From Pontederia crassipes (lineage: Eukaryota; Streptophyta; Magnoliopsida; Commelinales; Pontederiaceae), in NCBI GenBank assembly GCA_030549335.1, contig CM060187.1, forward strand, positions 3,534,001 to 3,598,000: a stretch of DNA of 64,000 bases. Direction: 5' to 3'. How positions within the stretch are numbered: position 1 is the first letter of the stretch; every line of letters begins with the position of its first letter. The notes beneath the pieces are model-generated. The model made no database searches, was not told the origin of the DNA, and saw nothing but the letters and a program-made list of their open reading frames with translations. The translations under genes were made by a program, and so were the position numbers. Shown one piece after another: positions 10,350-23,706 of the stretch.

Positions 10350-11039
10350 TGATACGATGCTCAAGAACAATGCCTTGTGTGACCGGAATAATATATGATA
10401 ATCAAAGAAACGGGATCAAATGAATTTTTAAGGCAATGGAATATCAACCTCAAGATTACAATGAACCAAGCAATCGATATTATAAATAGATGGACTTAAT
10501 AACAAGATAGTCAACTTTGTAATTAACGGCGGAAGTTCCCGAAAAATGGGTTGCAGGAGTTCCCTCACAGCAAAAGCAATTAAGTCAAATTTTCATTGAT
10601 TCAAAGATGTTTAAAATAATTACAAATAGCAGTATTTATATGCCCTAGATAATAGAATTTGGGGTGGAAGAAAAAGGCCTAACCTAGCCTACAAGCATGG
10701 TAACTAGTTTCCTAAAATAACTAAAGGAATTCCTATTGCAACTCTCAGCAGAATTTCCATATATAATTAATTCCGAAAATTCTAAATAAATATGATTAAA
10801 CCATGATTTATTTGGCCCATAATATGCTGACTCTTCATACCGTCCAATTTGTAACACATTGAGAATTTAGATTTGACGCAACTTGATCTTGTAATTTGAT
10901 CTATTGTAAAACGCAGATTTTTTTGATTATCTTCAATTTTCTTATGTCTGAGATCCATAATATTATCTTGATCATCCAACTTTGCTAGAAGATTCTTCTA
11001 TCGCAGACTGCAATTATAAGCATTTCCTATTTCATATCA
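10350..11039 (-). repeat. Element B, 5' LTR (right copy)
   Basis: The plus strand begins TGATACGATGC and ends TTCATATCA, as in the left copy, with a small extra segment (GACTGCAATTATA) near 11006-11018. The CCAGT target duplication follows. Confidence 0.88.
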
Positions 11040-11044
11040 CCAGT

Positions 11045-11427
11045 GCTGCTACTATTGCTCCCACACGACTCCTACATTTCTTAGCGAAATCTTGCCGCAC
11101 ATCTTTAGATCGATTGGAAGTTAGGAACTTGATCACGGTTCATCATGTGAAAAAAATTCATGTATATTATTAACAACATGTCACACTTATAGTGACTACC
11201 TGGAATCAGGAATGTATTCAATGCTCAATTTATTTTAGAAGGAGATCCAAACATGCACAAATCTTACCAAGTTAGGAACTTGATATTTGAATATCTTTAT
11301 ACTAGAAGCTGTTAGGTAAAGAGATTCTTACACCACAAGACTTCTAATGATAGATTCATTTGTTCAATACAATCAAGTTTTTATAACATGCATTCTTAGA
11401 ACTTAGAAGTAAAATATTTATATCTTA
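11045..11427. other. No gene seen; contains a segment repeated at 14.76 kb
   Basis: This is spacer between element B and the solo LTR. A stretch of about 36 bases at 11071 (CCTACATTTCTTAGCGAAA onward) recurs with changes at 14763, beyond the solo LTR. No coding or RNA feature is supported. Confidence 0.4.
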
Positions 11428-12539
11428 TGTAACACACCAAGATTTCAATAAAGGTAATAAAGTAATTTAGCCCAAGTTAATGGATAAAAGGGAAATTTGA
11501 GAAGAAATAGGAATATAATTGAAAAAGGAATATGAATAGAAAGAAAGGTTAATCCTACTTGGAGAAGGAATTATAATTAGAGTAGGATTAAAAGTATGGT
11601 TAGAAAGGAAAAAGGAAAAGAAAGAAAGATTAACCTATTGAGAGTAGGAATTATAATTAGATTGGATCAATTTGATTTGATATTCAAAAGAATGTTTAAT
11701 GGATATACTCTAAAATAGGATATGATTGAGAGTCTTATGACTTAAAAATATTTCAGCCATTAAAATAATATTTATTATATTTTAATCCAAAAATTAAGTG
11801 ATAAAATAGTGTGTTATTAAATAATTTCAAAAATTAGATGATAAAATATTATGAAATTAAATAATACCAAACATTAGAGAAAAGAAAGAAATAAAATGCT
11901 AAGGTGAAAGTAGAGTTTGATTGAGAGATGTTATTGAAGAGATAAAAAGGAATTTGAGTAGAGATGGATTTTTGACAAGTATGATTATGAAATAATTAGT
12001 GAAATTCGGATTAAATTAAATTTGAATATTTAACATAAGATAATTAATGATGGATGGTCATGATTGATGAAGAATTAGCTTAAGGCCCAATAGGAGTAAA
12101 AAACCTAGTTAAGAATTATAAATAACGTCTAAAGGGTGGCTAGAAAGTATTATGTGCCTCCACAAAATTTCTACACGATAGACCCCTCTTCCTCCTTCGA
12201 TTTCTCTCCTTAGAGTGTGGGCGATATACTATTTTGAAGCCTTGACAGAAGAGAACAACATCCAAGTGGTAGTCGAGGATTTCTAGATGTCAATAGAAAT
12301 AAATTTTCAGCTAAATTCACGATATCCGTGCAGTCCACAAGCAACAAAACCATAGTTGATTTTTCAACTAACTTAAGACACGTAGAAAGATCCCTATATC
12401 ATCAATTTTTGTCGGTATAAACTCTCAGGACCCTTGTCCTAAGTATTGGTCATTTTATGGATGAATTGTGAATTGAATTGTATCGTTAATCACATAGAAA
12501 ATAAGACCGGAAATTATGACAAAAATGTGATTTCCCGAT

Positions 12540-13070
12540 GGCAGCAGAACCCGGTCTAGGATTTGCATTGCTCGGCCCGAGTTTCTTAGGACCCGGGTGG
12601 CAATCGGAAGTCCGAACCAGGTTCGTAGAACTCAGCCTGGTTTCCAAAGTACACAACCAGGGTTCTAGAAAACCTGAACACGCGTGATAACATGTGATGA
12701 ATTCGGACAGGGTTTCGAATAACTCGGACGAATTAGAATTGAATTAGTTGCGGATCGAGTTTCAGATTGACCCGACCTAGTTTTGTTGACAAAATCAAAA
12801 TAAAATTGGATTGAATGGCTTGGCCCGAGTTTCCTTAGAGCTAGCTCGGGTTCTACTGAGGTATAGGATTGAAAGGAAAAGACGAACAAACTGGCCTGGG
12901 TTTCGTCCCACTTGGCCCGAGTGACATTGATCGAATTGGAGTAGGAGTTGACACTCGACGAACCGGCCTGGGTTTCACCCTACTTAGACCTGGTTCTATA
13001 AGAAAGATGGGTATGATTGGTTATAGGAACTGGCCCAGATTTCATCCCACCCGGCTCAGGTTCTGAAGAT
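12540..13070. repeat. Degenerate GGCCCGAGTTTC-type repeat inside the solo LTR
   Basis: Words such as TTGGCCCGAGT, CTGGCCTGGGTTTC and CCCGGTCTAGG recur every 30-60 bases through this GC-richer block. They look like a decayed tandem array. Open frames here are by-products of the repeat. Confidence 0.55.
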
Positions 13071-13299
13071 AGAAAAGTGGGTTTAAAGTTATTAAAGTAA
13101 AGTTAATTGTGATATTTATGTTATTAATTATATTTGACCATATTATTATGATGCTGATCTCATGGTGATTATATTGATCCTATAATTAGGATATATTGAT
13201 TGATGCCTTGTGCATCTAAGATTGAAAAGAAAGTTTAGATGAAAGCAAAGATAGACATTATAAGTTAATCAAGATAAAAGATGCAATGTAACTAAAATT

Positions 13300-13970
13300 G
13301 GGAGAGCTATCAAAGAAGCCTATATGGTTGAAGTAGCCTTTGTTAATGAAGGATAACTCCAAAGATAAGAATAATTGATAAGCAGCCTTTGTGATTAAAG
13401 CAACCGTCATGGTTGAAGTATTGAGCAATCTTTATAGTTGAAGCAGTTCTTGTGGTTGAAACAGCCCTCGTGGTTGAAGTATTGAGCAACCTTTATGGTT
13501 AAAGCAACCTTGTGGTTGAAATAGCCATCGTGGTTGAAGTATTGAGAAATCCTCGTGGTTGAAGTATTGAACAACCTTTATGGTTGAAGCAACTCTTGTG
13601 GTTGAAGCAGTTGGTTGATGTAGTGAGCAGCCCTTATGGTTGAGGTTGGATATAAAATAAAGATAATTGATTGATAACATATTGAATTGTAGCCTTTATA
13701 GTTGAAAAATAAGAACGAGCAATTGATTGATATTGAATTTCAACATTTATGGTTGAAGTATAGAGAGATAATTGATTGAAAAGAATAATTGAATTGTAGC
13801 CTTAATAGTTGAAGTAAGATAAAAGATTATTGAATTGCAGCCTCTATGATTGAAGTAAAGTGAAGATAGATTGATTGTTAAAATAATTGATTGCAGCCTA
13901 TATGATTGATGATTATATAAATGGAATTGTTATCGCCAACCTTCATGATTGATGATAAAGGATGATAGAA
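13300..13970. repeat. Minisatellite based on TGGTTGAAG
   Basis: Units of the form (T/G)GTTGAAG(C/T)A separated by AGCAACC(T) or ATTGAGCA recur more than fifteen times, first densely (13380-13640), then at wider spacing. The minus-strand 82-codon frame at 13432-13680 simply translates the array. Confidence 0.75.
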
Positions 13971-14464
13971 TTATTGATTCTAGCCAATTGATTCTTATGG
14001 ATGATGGATAATGCATATTGATAATTGAGATTGCATTGATATGATAATATTGATATTGCTTATCAGCATATGATTATCGACATGGTTCATATTGTTTATT
14101 ATTATGAGTGACCCTACGTATTGAGTTTATCTCACTAGACTTTGCCCTTGTACTTAGATCTGTACAGATGATGGTAATGAGATGGTGAAATGGTTGATGG
14201 CTCCTCTAATGAGTGATATGCACATTAGATATGGACATTGATAGGGTATCCTATTGGATAGTTGTAGGCTTATAACCCACATGTCCATAAATATTGTATA
14301 GAATGCTTCTACAAAATGTCATTGTACTTTAGTCTCCTGCTATTATAAACCAGTATATTGACTAGTCAAAGTCAAAGAAAAAATTAATGTATAGAATTAA
14401 GTTGCGTCGCCGAGATAGCCTTTTGGGCAAACAAAGAAAAAATATTTTGGGGCTTTACATCTTA

Positions 14465-17400
14465 ATAAAGGGATGATAGAATGCAGATCTTGGATATGCT
14501 GCAAAAGTGAACGCGACTCCCTCACCCACCAACCAAAAAGAAAGATGTGCCTTCAAGTCAATTCAAATATTTTTATTTTCTTGTAAAGAGCTAAAGACAT
14601 CCATATAATTTTTTATTTCGATAGAAATCTATATCATTTTTAACCCTTCAGAGGCATCAAGAAAACCTTTCTCAGAGATTTTTGTGATTTCAAATTTTTC
14701 TTTTTTTTCTTTTATGTTCGTATAAACTGCATCCTGTAAAGAAAAAGAAAAAAATGCTAACGCCTACATTTCTTAACGAAAACATGTCGCACATCATGGC
14801 ACAAATCTATAGTCATTTACTAGCATGCACCACATATTAATTTAAAGTGCTGCAAGATCGAGTAGTTAGGTTGTTATGATCAGGACGGAGGGGGTTGAGT
14901 ACAAGAAACAAAAAAAATCCAAGCTTGATCATCTCCCTTTTAAAGTGCTGATGATTTTTTAGTACAGGATAGGAGTGCTCTATTTTATTTATCGAACATG
15001 GCAACTTACTAAACTACAAAAGCATATTGATGAACCAATACCACTTTGAAGAAAAACACATATTTGAATAATTCAAAGGTGGAATGCCATAGAACAACTC
15101 AGAGATATCCGACTCACATACTTTCCATCTCATGCCTTCGTCCCCAGCTATATGCAAAAGGACTATTTATTAACACCAATCATTTTTCTTGTATGCCTTC
15201 CAAGGATTATTTCACGTGTGGTCGTCGGTGTTGCATGGAAGTAGAGTGTGGTCACCGATGTCGCATGGGAGCAGCAATAGCGCCGGAGGTCGTTGGAGTC
15301 ACGTGGGGCAGCAGTGCCTCACTCTTAGCCGGTCCAAACAACAAACGTAAAACTAAGCCAAGGGACCAGCCGACAATTCTACTTGTGATAGGAAGGAAGC
15401 TTCCTATAAACAACTTGGGGGTGCTAAAAGACAAGAAAAGGAAAAGGTAAACGAGACACTTGGCAAGGAAAAAGGTCTATAAGAAGAAAAACAGGGCAGA
15501 AAGGAAGGGGGGGGGGTGGGTGGGTGGGTGGGTTGTTTGGATTCCACCATCTTCAACTGAGAGGGCAACAAAGGTGAGAGGCAAGAAAAATAAAGCAGTA
15601 GTTTTCTTCCCTAGAACATTTCTGATTTGATGGCAAGATGTAAGTGTTGGTGTCACTCGTTTGAACAATGCTTAACTAACTAGCCAGCTAGGGCTGGGGG
15701 ATGTCTAATTTTGGGATGATATGTTCTTAAATTTTGATTTCTGGTTTTTGTGGTAGACAACATGCCGACTTCTATTTTCTATTGCATTGCTTGTTTTCTA
15801 CGAATGATTTGTTGGAATGTACTTTATAATCGAGCTAAGGAAACCATTTCATTACAACCTAAGATTGTAGTTAGTAGATCATTCACTCAGGCACATTGTA
15901 TGTTCGATGATTCTCAACCCAATAAGGAGTTTGTCAATTTGTGTTATGTATGAGCACTGAGAGGTGGGACATCAAAATAGTTATTTTTCAAGGGTCATGA
16001 ATTGCATGTTTTGGAGCTAAACTTGATTCACTCCTAGTTTTCACCGTGCTATCCATTTTCTATCCATTTGCCTGCCTCTGCCTTATCGAACATCTCACCC
16101 GAGTGGGATTCTCAATCCTCATGCTTCCCCAGATGAGCCTAGAGTTCACATGGGAGCTGAGCTTGTCTACAGATGCATATTGAGGGTCTATCCTTCATTT
16201 TAATAGGGGCCACTTGCATGAGTTTTATGTATTTTCGCAAATCTTTCATATAGGGGATCTCATTAGAGAGGGTTCGTCATAATAGGTACGGATTTAATAT
16301 GGGCCGAGAAGTTGGTTGTATTCCTTGTCCCTACTTTGAGATCTCCTAAGTTAGAGAGCACGAGGGGTGTCAGCTCGACCCTTACTTAAAGAAATCGACA
16401 CACTATTCTGTTATGCTTTCATGAGAGCCTACAGAATCATTTAGTTGGGCATTCCAGCGTGTGTGAGTCCAATCATCAACATATGCGGGAGCATTACTTG
16501 GTGTTGGACGCTGTCTGTCATGAGAACGAGTACATGCACGTGTTAGAATGTCTGCTGTCACTTCATCTATATTTTAATGTCTTAAGAATGTTAATCCCGA
16601 ATGAAAACATCCCTCCTAAGTCCTTTGCGTTGAATCATATTGATATCCAAACTTTGTGTTTCTCACTTTGGTTTTCTAATCTTTTCACCGAAACCAAGAA
16701 GCCATAAAAATTAGTGTTTCACTACTTTTTTGTTAGTAGAATTTTAGCTCGCTTACTTTTGTCTTGTACTTTCTAATTGTGTTAATCTTCATTCTTGGTT
16801 TTGGTAAAAAGCCTTTCGAAAAGAGTTAGCAACGATTCCCCTAGGACAAATCTCAAGCACTACATCGACTATTATATACTTGCAGTTCTTGTCATGATTG
16901 TGTAGAGGAATTATAAAATTTAAAACTTATTTGAAGTTTCCTTTGTGAAGTAAGGGTATTTGCCTATGTGGGGTTACTCAAATGTCTAGGGGTATTTGTC
17001 TCCGAGACGTCATCTTTTCACACAAGGCACGTTGTTTCTAGTGATTCTACACCCTCATGTCACAATTCGAGTCGCATGGCATATGAAGTGACATTGGACA
17101 ACATCATGACTCATTGTTGAGCAGTTGATGCCAATTTTGTGGACGTTTTAGGCCATCATGTAGCCGTAGACCCAGACACCATGAACCATAGGACCGAGTA
17201 TGTCATCTTCAAATGTCAGGGATGATATCAATGGTGATAATTAGCTTGTAGAAACTTTTGTTGCTTTTGTAACTAAATGTTTTGAATTTATTAAAACATT
17301 GTGATGCTATTATATCTTACTTTCTCTTGTTATGCTATTATGTTATAGATATTGGGTAGGATGTGCTATTATGCAATATATTTGCGTTGTAAATTGTATC

Positions 17401-18519
17401 ATGGAGGAAAGGGGACAATTGAAATGTAATTGGGTAGATAATATCGTAATTAGCATTGTATTAGTGCTATGAGTCAGAGCAGCATTAGACAGTCAGAGCC
17501 ACATTAGACATGCGACAAGTTATCATATAAATTTATTGTCATAGTACCACTGCTCTAGTGTCGACTGTAGATGCTAATGGCGTTACTGTTGGTATTGGTG
17601 CGAATGTAGTGCTAATAGTGTCGAGAATGGAGCGACACGCTTTGTTGCTGCTATGTTATGCTAAAGAGGTGCTCTCGTATTTAGAATTGTTTCAGTGACG
17701 CTTTAAGGAGGAATTTTGTTGGGTTATTTGAAAGATTTCTTGTAGTGTATTTTGACAATAAAGTTGACCTCATTTTTGGTATTCTAGTGTATAACTATAA
17801 GGTTTCATATATAACCGAAGTGAAAGATTGTTGGATCATATCCAACATTGAGTTTAATATGAAAATGTTTAAAGATTGACCAAATAAATCAAAGCCCTAA
17901 TAAAAATGATAAATATGTTTTTGGGCATACTAATAAATACATTATAATGTCGGATAATAATAATGTGTAGATATCAAAGGGTGTATTAGAATTTCTATGA
18001 TGGATAGAATTTCAAATCACTTAAGGTATTTATAAGTAGATGATTATGGTCCCCAAAATAAACATTGGTGTTTTTTTCATAAGGTTGTATTCTTTTTTTT
18101 TGTTTTATTTATCTTGTAATTGAAGAAACTTTTTTTGTCGTTGTTTTAGAAATTCATTCCATCTAGTCAATTTTCATTGATCACAAACGATGGACAATTG
18201 CATACATTTAAGTTTTCAATTTTTTAATTATTGAATATCATCCAATTCGATTTTATAATTCTAATTTTATCATATAATGCACGAATGATGTGGAATCATA
18301 ATGAAAATGTTGGTTATTAAATTATTTTTTATCCATTGTACACTAAATAAATAATTTTATGTTGAATAGCATGCATATAATTTTTTTTAAAAAAGTAAAA
18401 TGGAGTTAAGATAAAAATAAGAACATAATTTTCATTGAGAAATAAATTATAATTTTTATAAAAATAACTTTTAAAAAATTATATAATTCTCCAATTTCCA
18501 ATTGCAAAATATTTTAAAC
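14465..18519. other. 4 kb without a recognisable gene
   Basis: Several frames of 60-134 codons are open here (for example 15046-15450 and 16459-16707, plus strand), but none has a recognisable domain or strong codon bias. The stretch 16000-17700 is less AT-rich than its surroundings and has the texture of decayed coding DNA, perhaps an old transposon. I cannot assign it. 17820-18520 is plain AT-rich DNA. Confidence 0.4.
15507..15532 (+). other. Strong G-quadruplex motif
   Basis: A run of ten G is followed by four GGG blocks, each separated by a single T. Single-base loops favour a very stable parallel quadruplex in vitro. It is isolated in spacer DNA and I see no promoter attached to it. Confidence 0.85.
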
Positions 18520-19577
18520 ATTGAAAGAAGTTCAATACAATTTCATTATTTTGACATAGAAAGACTTCAAATCATCTCAAGACTTTACGAAAGCCTTAGA
18601 GGCACTTGGAGAATATAAATAAAGAACTTTTAGGGCAGAGAAACATGTGCTTGAGACCTAGAGCCATGCTACATTGCTGAGGACGAATTTCAAAGTTGAA
18701 TGTGATTGTTCGGAGGAGTCAATGGGTAACTCGGTATTTATGTGTTTCAAAATTCTAGAGATCATCGATGGCGAAGAATTTTTTCTTCTACATACTGTTT
18801 GAATGCTCTTTAATTACACTTTTCATGCTCAATTTATTGTGTAATAGAGATACTTACTTTGTCGAGAATACTATATGAACCCGTTGAATTAGTTTAAGTT
18901 AATACAAATTGTTTGATTTTTTTATTATGAATGTCATGTTTAATGCCTTTTGCTAAGCCTATTATATTTTATAATTAGATTACAAGATGAGTACATGGTG
19001 ATTACTTCTAGGCTTTTATTATTCTTATCTGTAGCTTACGAGTTAAAGCATTCATAATGCTAATTCAATAACTTGACATTTGTGTTGAATTTTCATGGGT
19101 CCATTATTTTTATCTAACCTTGAATAACTGCTAATTTGGGAGCTACATATTAATGCATCTTAATATCTTATTAATATGAGGATTGATGACATTTTCAATC
19201 TTATTTTTAATGAGAATTAAGATTGTTTGATTACTCAACTGAGTGATCATTATCCTAGGTACTCCTAATCTGTATTAAGAATCAAAATGGATGCTTATAC
19301 TTTATCCCAACTATCATCATTGTGTATGCAAGTTAGTTTTCATATTTAATTATCCATAATACTAAGGCTCAATACCAATTTATTTCATTTTGTATTATTT
19401 ATTTTTGCATATTTATTTTCTATTTGAAAATTGCAAAACTATTACTTCTCTTAATATATTATTAGGATATATTAGAATTAACTCATTCCTTGTAAAATTG
19501 ATATTTTACTCTACACTTTATTACTTGATATGACTTGTGCCCTGTTGGTAATTTTGTTTGTTACAAATTCACTATCA
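18520..19577 (+). repeat. Element D, 5' LTR (truncated)
   Basis: It matches 24330-24710 and then 46754-48273 in the same order, for example GACATAGAAAGACTTCAAATC here and its near copy at 24370, and ATGTTTAATGCC at both sites. It ends ...TTCACTATCA just before the primer site. Similarity stops near 18520, so the first part of the LTR is missing. Confidence 0.72.
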
Positions 19578-19583
19578 AGTATT

Positions 19584-19602
19584 TGACAATGTTATCGGGA
19601 AC
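19584..19602 (+). other. Decayed primer binding site of element D
   Basis: TGACAATGTTATCGGGAAC lies six bases after the LTR end and matches the tRNA-Asp-type site of elements E and C at most positions. Most differences are G-to-A or C-to-T, the pattern left by methylated-cytosine loss. Confidence 0.6.
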
Positions 19603-21753
19603 TATACGTATAAGTTATTTTGATAATTTTAAATTCTCTATTTACTTCTAGTTGTGTAAGTTTTTATATTATAGTTTGTGTACATGACTCGTTAATCATG
19701 AGTATATTTTTACACATCAATGACGATTGAGGGTGTAAAGATATGCTCGTGATGGGCGAAGAAGAAAACAACCACCAATCAATAAATTATGGGAAACAAC
19801 ATTGCTATGTAGCAATTTGGAGTTCACACAAAGTCCACAACAAGTCCAAACAACACAATGGAGCATCGAAAAATTCAATATGACTATTACTCTTACAACT
19901 AAGTTAAATCCTTTGCTGAAGCAACTCTCCGAAAAAGTTATCAGATTGAAAATATGTAGATCCAACTTGCAAATTTACGACGTTGAAGCAAGGAGAGAAA
20001 GGATAATGTCACATCACTACCCCATTCAGAGTCATTAATTAAATTTGATATTGAAGAAATGGTTGGCTAATTCACTACAACAATTAAAAGAAAGTTGACA
20101 ATGCAAAATCAACACATATAGAATTTGGAGGCTCAGTTGACCAAAATATAGAAGCAAATTGAAGTAGAGTATTCACTTTGACTATACGATAAGAAGCTCA
20201 ATTTTGATATGTTGGACACAAAGTTATGTGCATTAGACAATGAAGTTGCAAAACTAAATTTTCTAAATTCTTAATCTCCAAGGTACATCGACAAGAGCCC
20301 AAAGATCATATATATATATCAAAGAAAATGACATTTGAAAACATTTTTTAGCAAGGACAACAACTAGTCAATGGAGTGTCAAGAAGACAAATGCATCATT
20401 AAGTATGGGAAGGTTCAAAGGAGGAGTTCGTCTTTGAAAGTTTTTGTCATTACTACATCAGCATCTCCAATTCAAACACTACCGAAGAAGAAGAGTAAAC
20501 CATCACCAGCTGGTTGTAGATCAACATACATCTCCTTAGATATATCAATACAATTTTTAACATCTTTGAAGGAAAAAATTACTTCACCAACGTCGGCATG
20601 ATCTTCTCCAATTACATCATTACAATGGTGACCCAAGGACCACCCAAATAACTATGCTCATCAGTAACACATATCTCAATTTCAATCTCAAAAAGTTACA
20701 ATACTTGAAGAATCGTCACTACCTAACAATGATATCGGCTTGAAAACATAGGTGCATACATCAAAGCATTTACGAAGCTTCACCTTGACGAGAGTTCACA
20801 ATTACATCAATTAATCCTAACAAGATTATTCCATAATTGCACATGTATATATATATATATATTCAATTCTAGTTTATCATATTATGTTATCTTTAGCACA
20901 TGCAAGTCAAAGTTAAACTAACGACTATAAATTAGAACTATTGTTTATCAACCCTTAAGTTTATAGTTTAGATCTTGCTTGTAGTTTAGATTTTTTTTAT
21001 GACTAGTTAATTTTTATTTTCTTAATTTGTTTGCTTAGTTTATTTATTTTATTTTATTTGTTCATAATAAGACTAGAATTAAATTTTCTATAATTCCCTA
21101 ATTTTTGAAAATTTTCACGGGGCCACTATTTACACATCACAAACGTTAATTTGAATATCAAGAGGCACTACTTGAGTGACACGAGACAATCAATGCATTT
21201 GTTTTATGCATTTCTAGTTTGATGGTCATAACCTTGTTGTGACAACCCATAACTTCATCGAGTCACAAACTTCATGGGCCGTTACTAACATCTCATGAAT
21301 GTTATAGTGGCCTATATTTTGACAATTAGATGTTCATGTCGCAATATTGTTATCACGGGTGTACTAGTGGCCTCCAAGCTCACGAGCACTGTTTCATGAG
21401 TCGTTAGTCTTGTCAAAGGTCAACAAAGTCAACTTTACCTTACACGACCCATGACCTTCAAGTAATGCACCTAACTATTGCTCACCTCATCCAATTTTCA
21501 GGCCCATGATATGATATACAGTTCATGACACCACTAGCTCTCTATCATTCACCAAAACAAGTTCAATGATAGTCATCTTTCTCCTACAAAGCTCATCGAC
21601 ATTCTTCTAGTGCCATCATTCACAAGTTCAAAACGTCAATCATCGGCTTACATCAAGTTTTCCACGCTTTGGAGATTCTTCTTCATTGGCTCCAGTTATT
21701 ATATATATCCTCTCACCATCAATGATTAGTTTGGCCAATGAACATGCTAACAA

Positions 21754-22040
21754 CCTTTAATAGCACATTAGCGATTACCAGCACCCTGCAACATCGACAA
21801 TCTCCACCTTGTCTTCTTGATCTCCAAGAGCTGCAATTTCAAAACCGTTGGTGGTTTTCTCAACATCGCTCACAACCTCAATGCCAGACCTTTAATAGCA
21901 CATTGGCGATTACCAAGCACCCTACAACATTGACAACCTCCAGCACGCCTTCTTCATCTTCAAGACCTGCAATTTTGAAAGCGTGAGTGGTTCTCTCAAC
22001 ATCGCTAACAATCTGAACACCAATGGCAACGTTAGTGGGC
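21754..22040. repeat. 144-bp tandem duplication in element D
   Basis: CCTTTAATAGCACATT(A/G)GCG starts at 21754 and again at 21898, and the following sequence (CAACATCG, CTTCTTGAT/CTTCATCTT, CTGCAATTT) keeps the 144-base offset for two units. A part of a third follows. Confidence 0.75.
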
Positions 22041-22159
22041 CAATTCATATCTTGGTGGCACCCTACAACATCTTCACAAAATCACGGACAAACTGCTTTG
22101 ACATTACCCTTCATCTCCGAAGATATTATAGAACAAACAAAGAAGACAACTGAGTGATG

Positions 22160-22262
22160 GTTGTTACACATGCATAACAACCGGTGATTTTTAGAGTTCA
22201 GTCAGCATTACTAGGGACGTGACTTCATGAAGTTGTTACACATGCATAACAACCGGTGATTC
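22160..22262. repeat. Duplicated hairpin in element D
   Basis: An identical segment of about 30 bases occurs at 22160 and 22232. Each contains an inverted repeat with arms GTTGTTA and TAACAAC around CACATGCA, and ends CCGGTGATT. Confidence 0.75.
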
Positions 22263-23706
22263 ATGACTCATTATGTGAGAGCACCAGAAGTGTGAAGGCC
22301 ATTATCCTATTATAATTAATGGCTCATGAAGTTGGTGAAAGCATAACATTACCTCAGTGAATGGTCCATTAATAGTGTATCACAACATGCTAGAGGCCCA
22401 TCATGGGCATTATATATTTTTCATGACCAATTACAAATCATATTAAAGTCGTTATTTTTGTATCACCGACCATGAAAATCAACAATGTAAAAAATGCTTG
22501 ATAGCTCCAGTTCGCCACACTATCGAACTTAAACAACAACTTGCAGCTAAGAAGTGCATCTTTGTGTCACCTGAAGCTCACTTATCAGGACATATTCCAA
22601 CATCCATGTATGAGAAGCAACATCGCCATGTGAAGATAAAAAATTTATGATTATCTCACCAGCAAAGACACTATGTATTTTTCGTTGCTTCTCCTCCGCC
22701 ATCACACCATCGATAGAGTACATTAGGTTGTATCCTTTTTTTTTTGTTTCTCTAGATTCTCATCATATTTTTCCATGGGTTTGACTTTCAACACTAGGAT
22801 ATGTAGTTTGCATTCTCATGCATCATGATTACTTGTTTGTATTGCATTGCATGCTCATGATCATCATGTTTTATCTACTTTTGCATGTTTGTTTTGCATC
22901 TTATATCAAATAAAAATTTAAAAAATGAAAAGAAAAAAATACAATGCCTTACTTTCTCATGTCTTAATAGTACTTATTTTTCAAGCATTATTCAAGTGCA
23001 TCATATTAATTAATGAAATTCAATTATTTTATCACTCATCGCCTTAGTATGGATTGTTTAAGTATTTGTTGAGTTATAGCCGAGAAAAAAGAAAATATTG
23101 AAATTTTAAAAAATAATATTGAAGAATAAATTGTTGAAAGAAAATTTTTGAAAAATGATAATGAATAAAGTAGATAATAATTTGCAATTCTTTTTTGATG
23201 ACCTAAGGGTGCTCTAGGATATTTGGATTGAAAGCTTGCTACATATACTACCTTGTGCAATATGGAGGTTTATGAGCATATCACTACTAAGTTTCTAACA
23301 AGTACCCTCTAGGGTGCTTCAACACTTGTTATCCTAAGGCCATTTGGTCTACGAGTCATGAGCCGAAAGCCCACTACATAGACTACACAGACTTACTTGT
23401 GCAATCCTGATTGAAGATTACAACTCATTAAACTAATAGTGCAGAATAAAGTATAAGCTCATCTTACAAGGATTTCATTATTCAAGATTGATATTTTTAT
23501 TTAAATAATTTTATTTTCTTATTACTTAGAGCTAAATTTGAAGGAGTTTAACTATGTTTAACATTAAAAAATTCTACAAGGTTGTATATTTGAAATTGTA
23601 AAAAGTTATTTTGCCGATGGATATAAAACTTAGCTTTAAGAAAAAATAGTTAAATGTTAGGGTAGAGTGGTGGTTAACCATATTGGTTGAAACTTTGCCT
23701 TGAAGA

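Larger units (their letters stand above)
1327..11039 (-). mobile_element. Element B: Ty3-type LTR retrotransposon, internally deleted, minus strand
   Basis: Two similar LTRs (1327-2006 and 10350-11039) are flanked by a perfect 5-base duplication, CCAGT, at 1322-1326 and 11040-11044. Reading on the minus strand, the right LTR is followed by a tRNA-Met-type primer site and the left LTR is preceded by a polypurine tract, so the element runs right to left. Inside are a gag N-terminal remnant, a Ty3-type aspartic protease remnant and uncharacterised open stretches. I find no reverse transcriptase or integrase, so it probably depended on other elements. The LTRs differ at roughly one base in ten by eye in their first 125 bases. 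Element C sits inside it. Confidence 0.88.
11428..14459. mobile_element. Solo LTR, 3.0 kb, chromovirus (Tekay/Del)-like
   Basis: The segment starts TGTAACAC, ends GGGGCTTTACA, and is flanked by a perfect TCTTA duplication (11423-11427 and 14460-14464). It contains no primer site, polypurine tract or coding region, so it is best read as one LTR left after recombination between two. Length and termini fit the long LTRs of Tekay/Del-type Ty3 elements; that assignment is by general appearance only. It carries two internal minisatellite-like tracts. Confidence 0.8.
19603..23706 (+). other. Element D internal region, no intact coding domain
   Basis: Short plus-strand frames at 19802-20038 and 20371-20601 occupy the place of gag and are polar, but no gag, protease, reverse transcriptase or integrase motif is readable. 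The region is punctuated by TCATGA-type words and two tandem duplications. It could be a non-autonomous element or one too old to read. Confidence 0.5.

Noticed and set aside
12243..12254. TGACAGAAGAGA, identical to the first 12 bases of mature miR156, on the plus strand inside the solo LTR
   Set aside because: The match stops after 12 bases and I see no complementary arm nearby to make a precursor hairpin. Chance is the simplest reading, despite the SBP-box gene in the same window.
15046..15450. 134-codon plus-strand frame with a Cys/Arg-rich middle
   Set aside because: No recognisable domain, mixed codon use and a poor start context. It could be decayed coding DNA, but there is nothing to support a gene.
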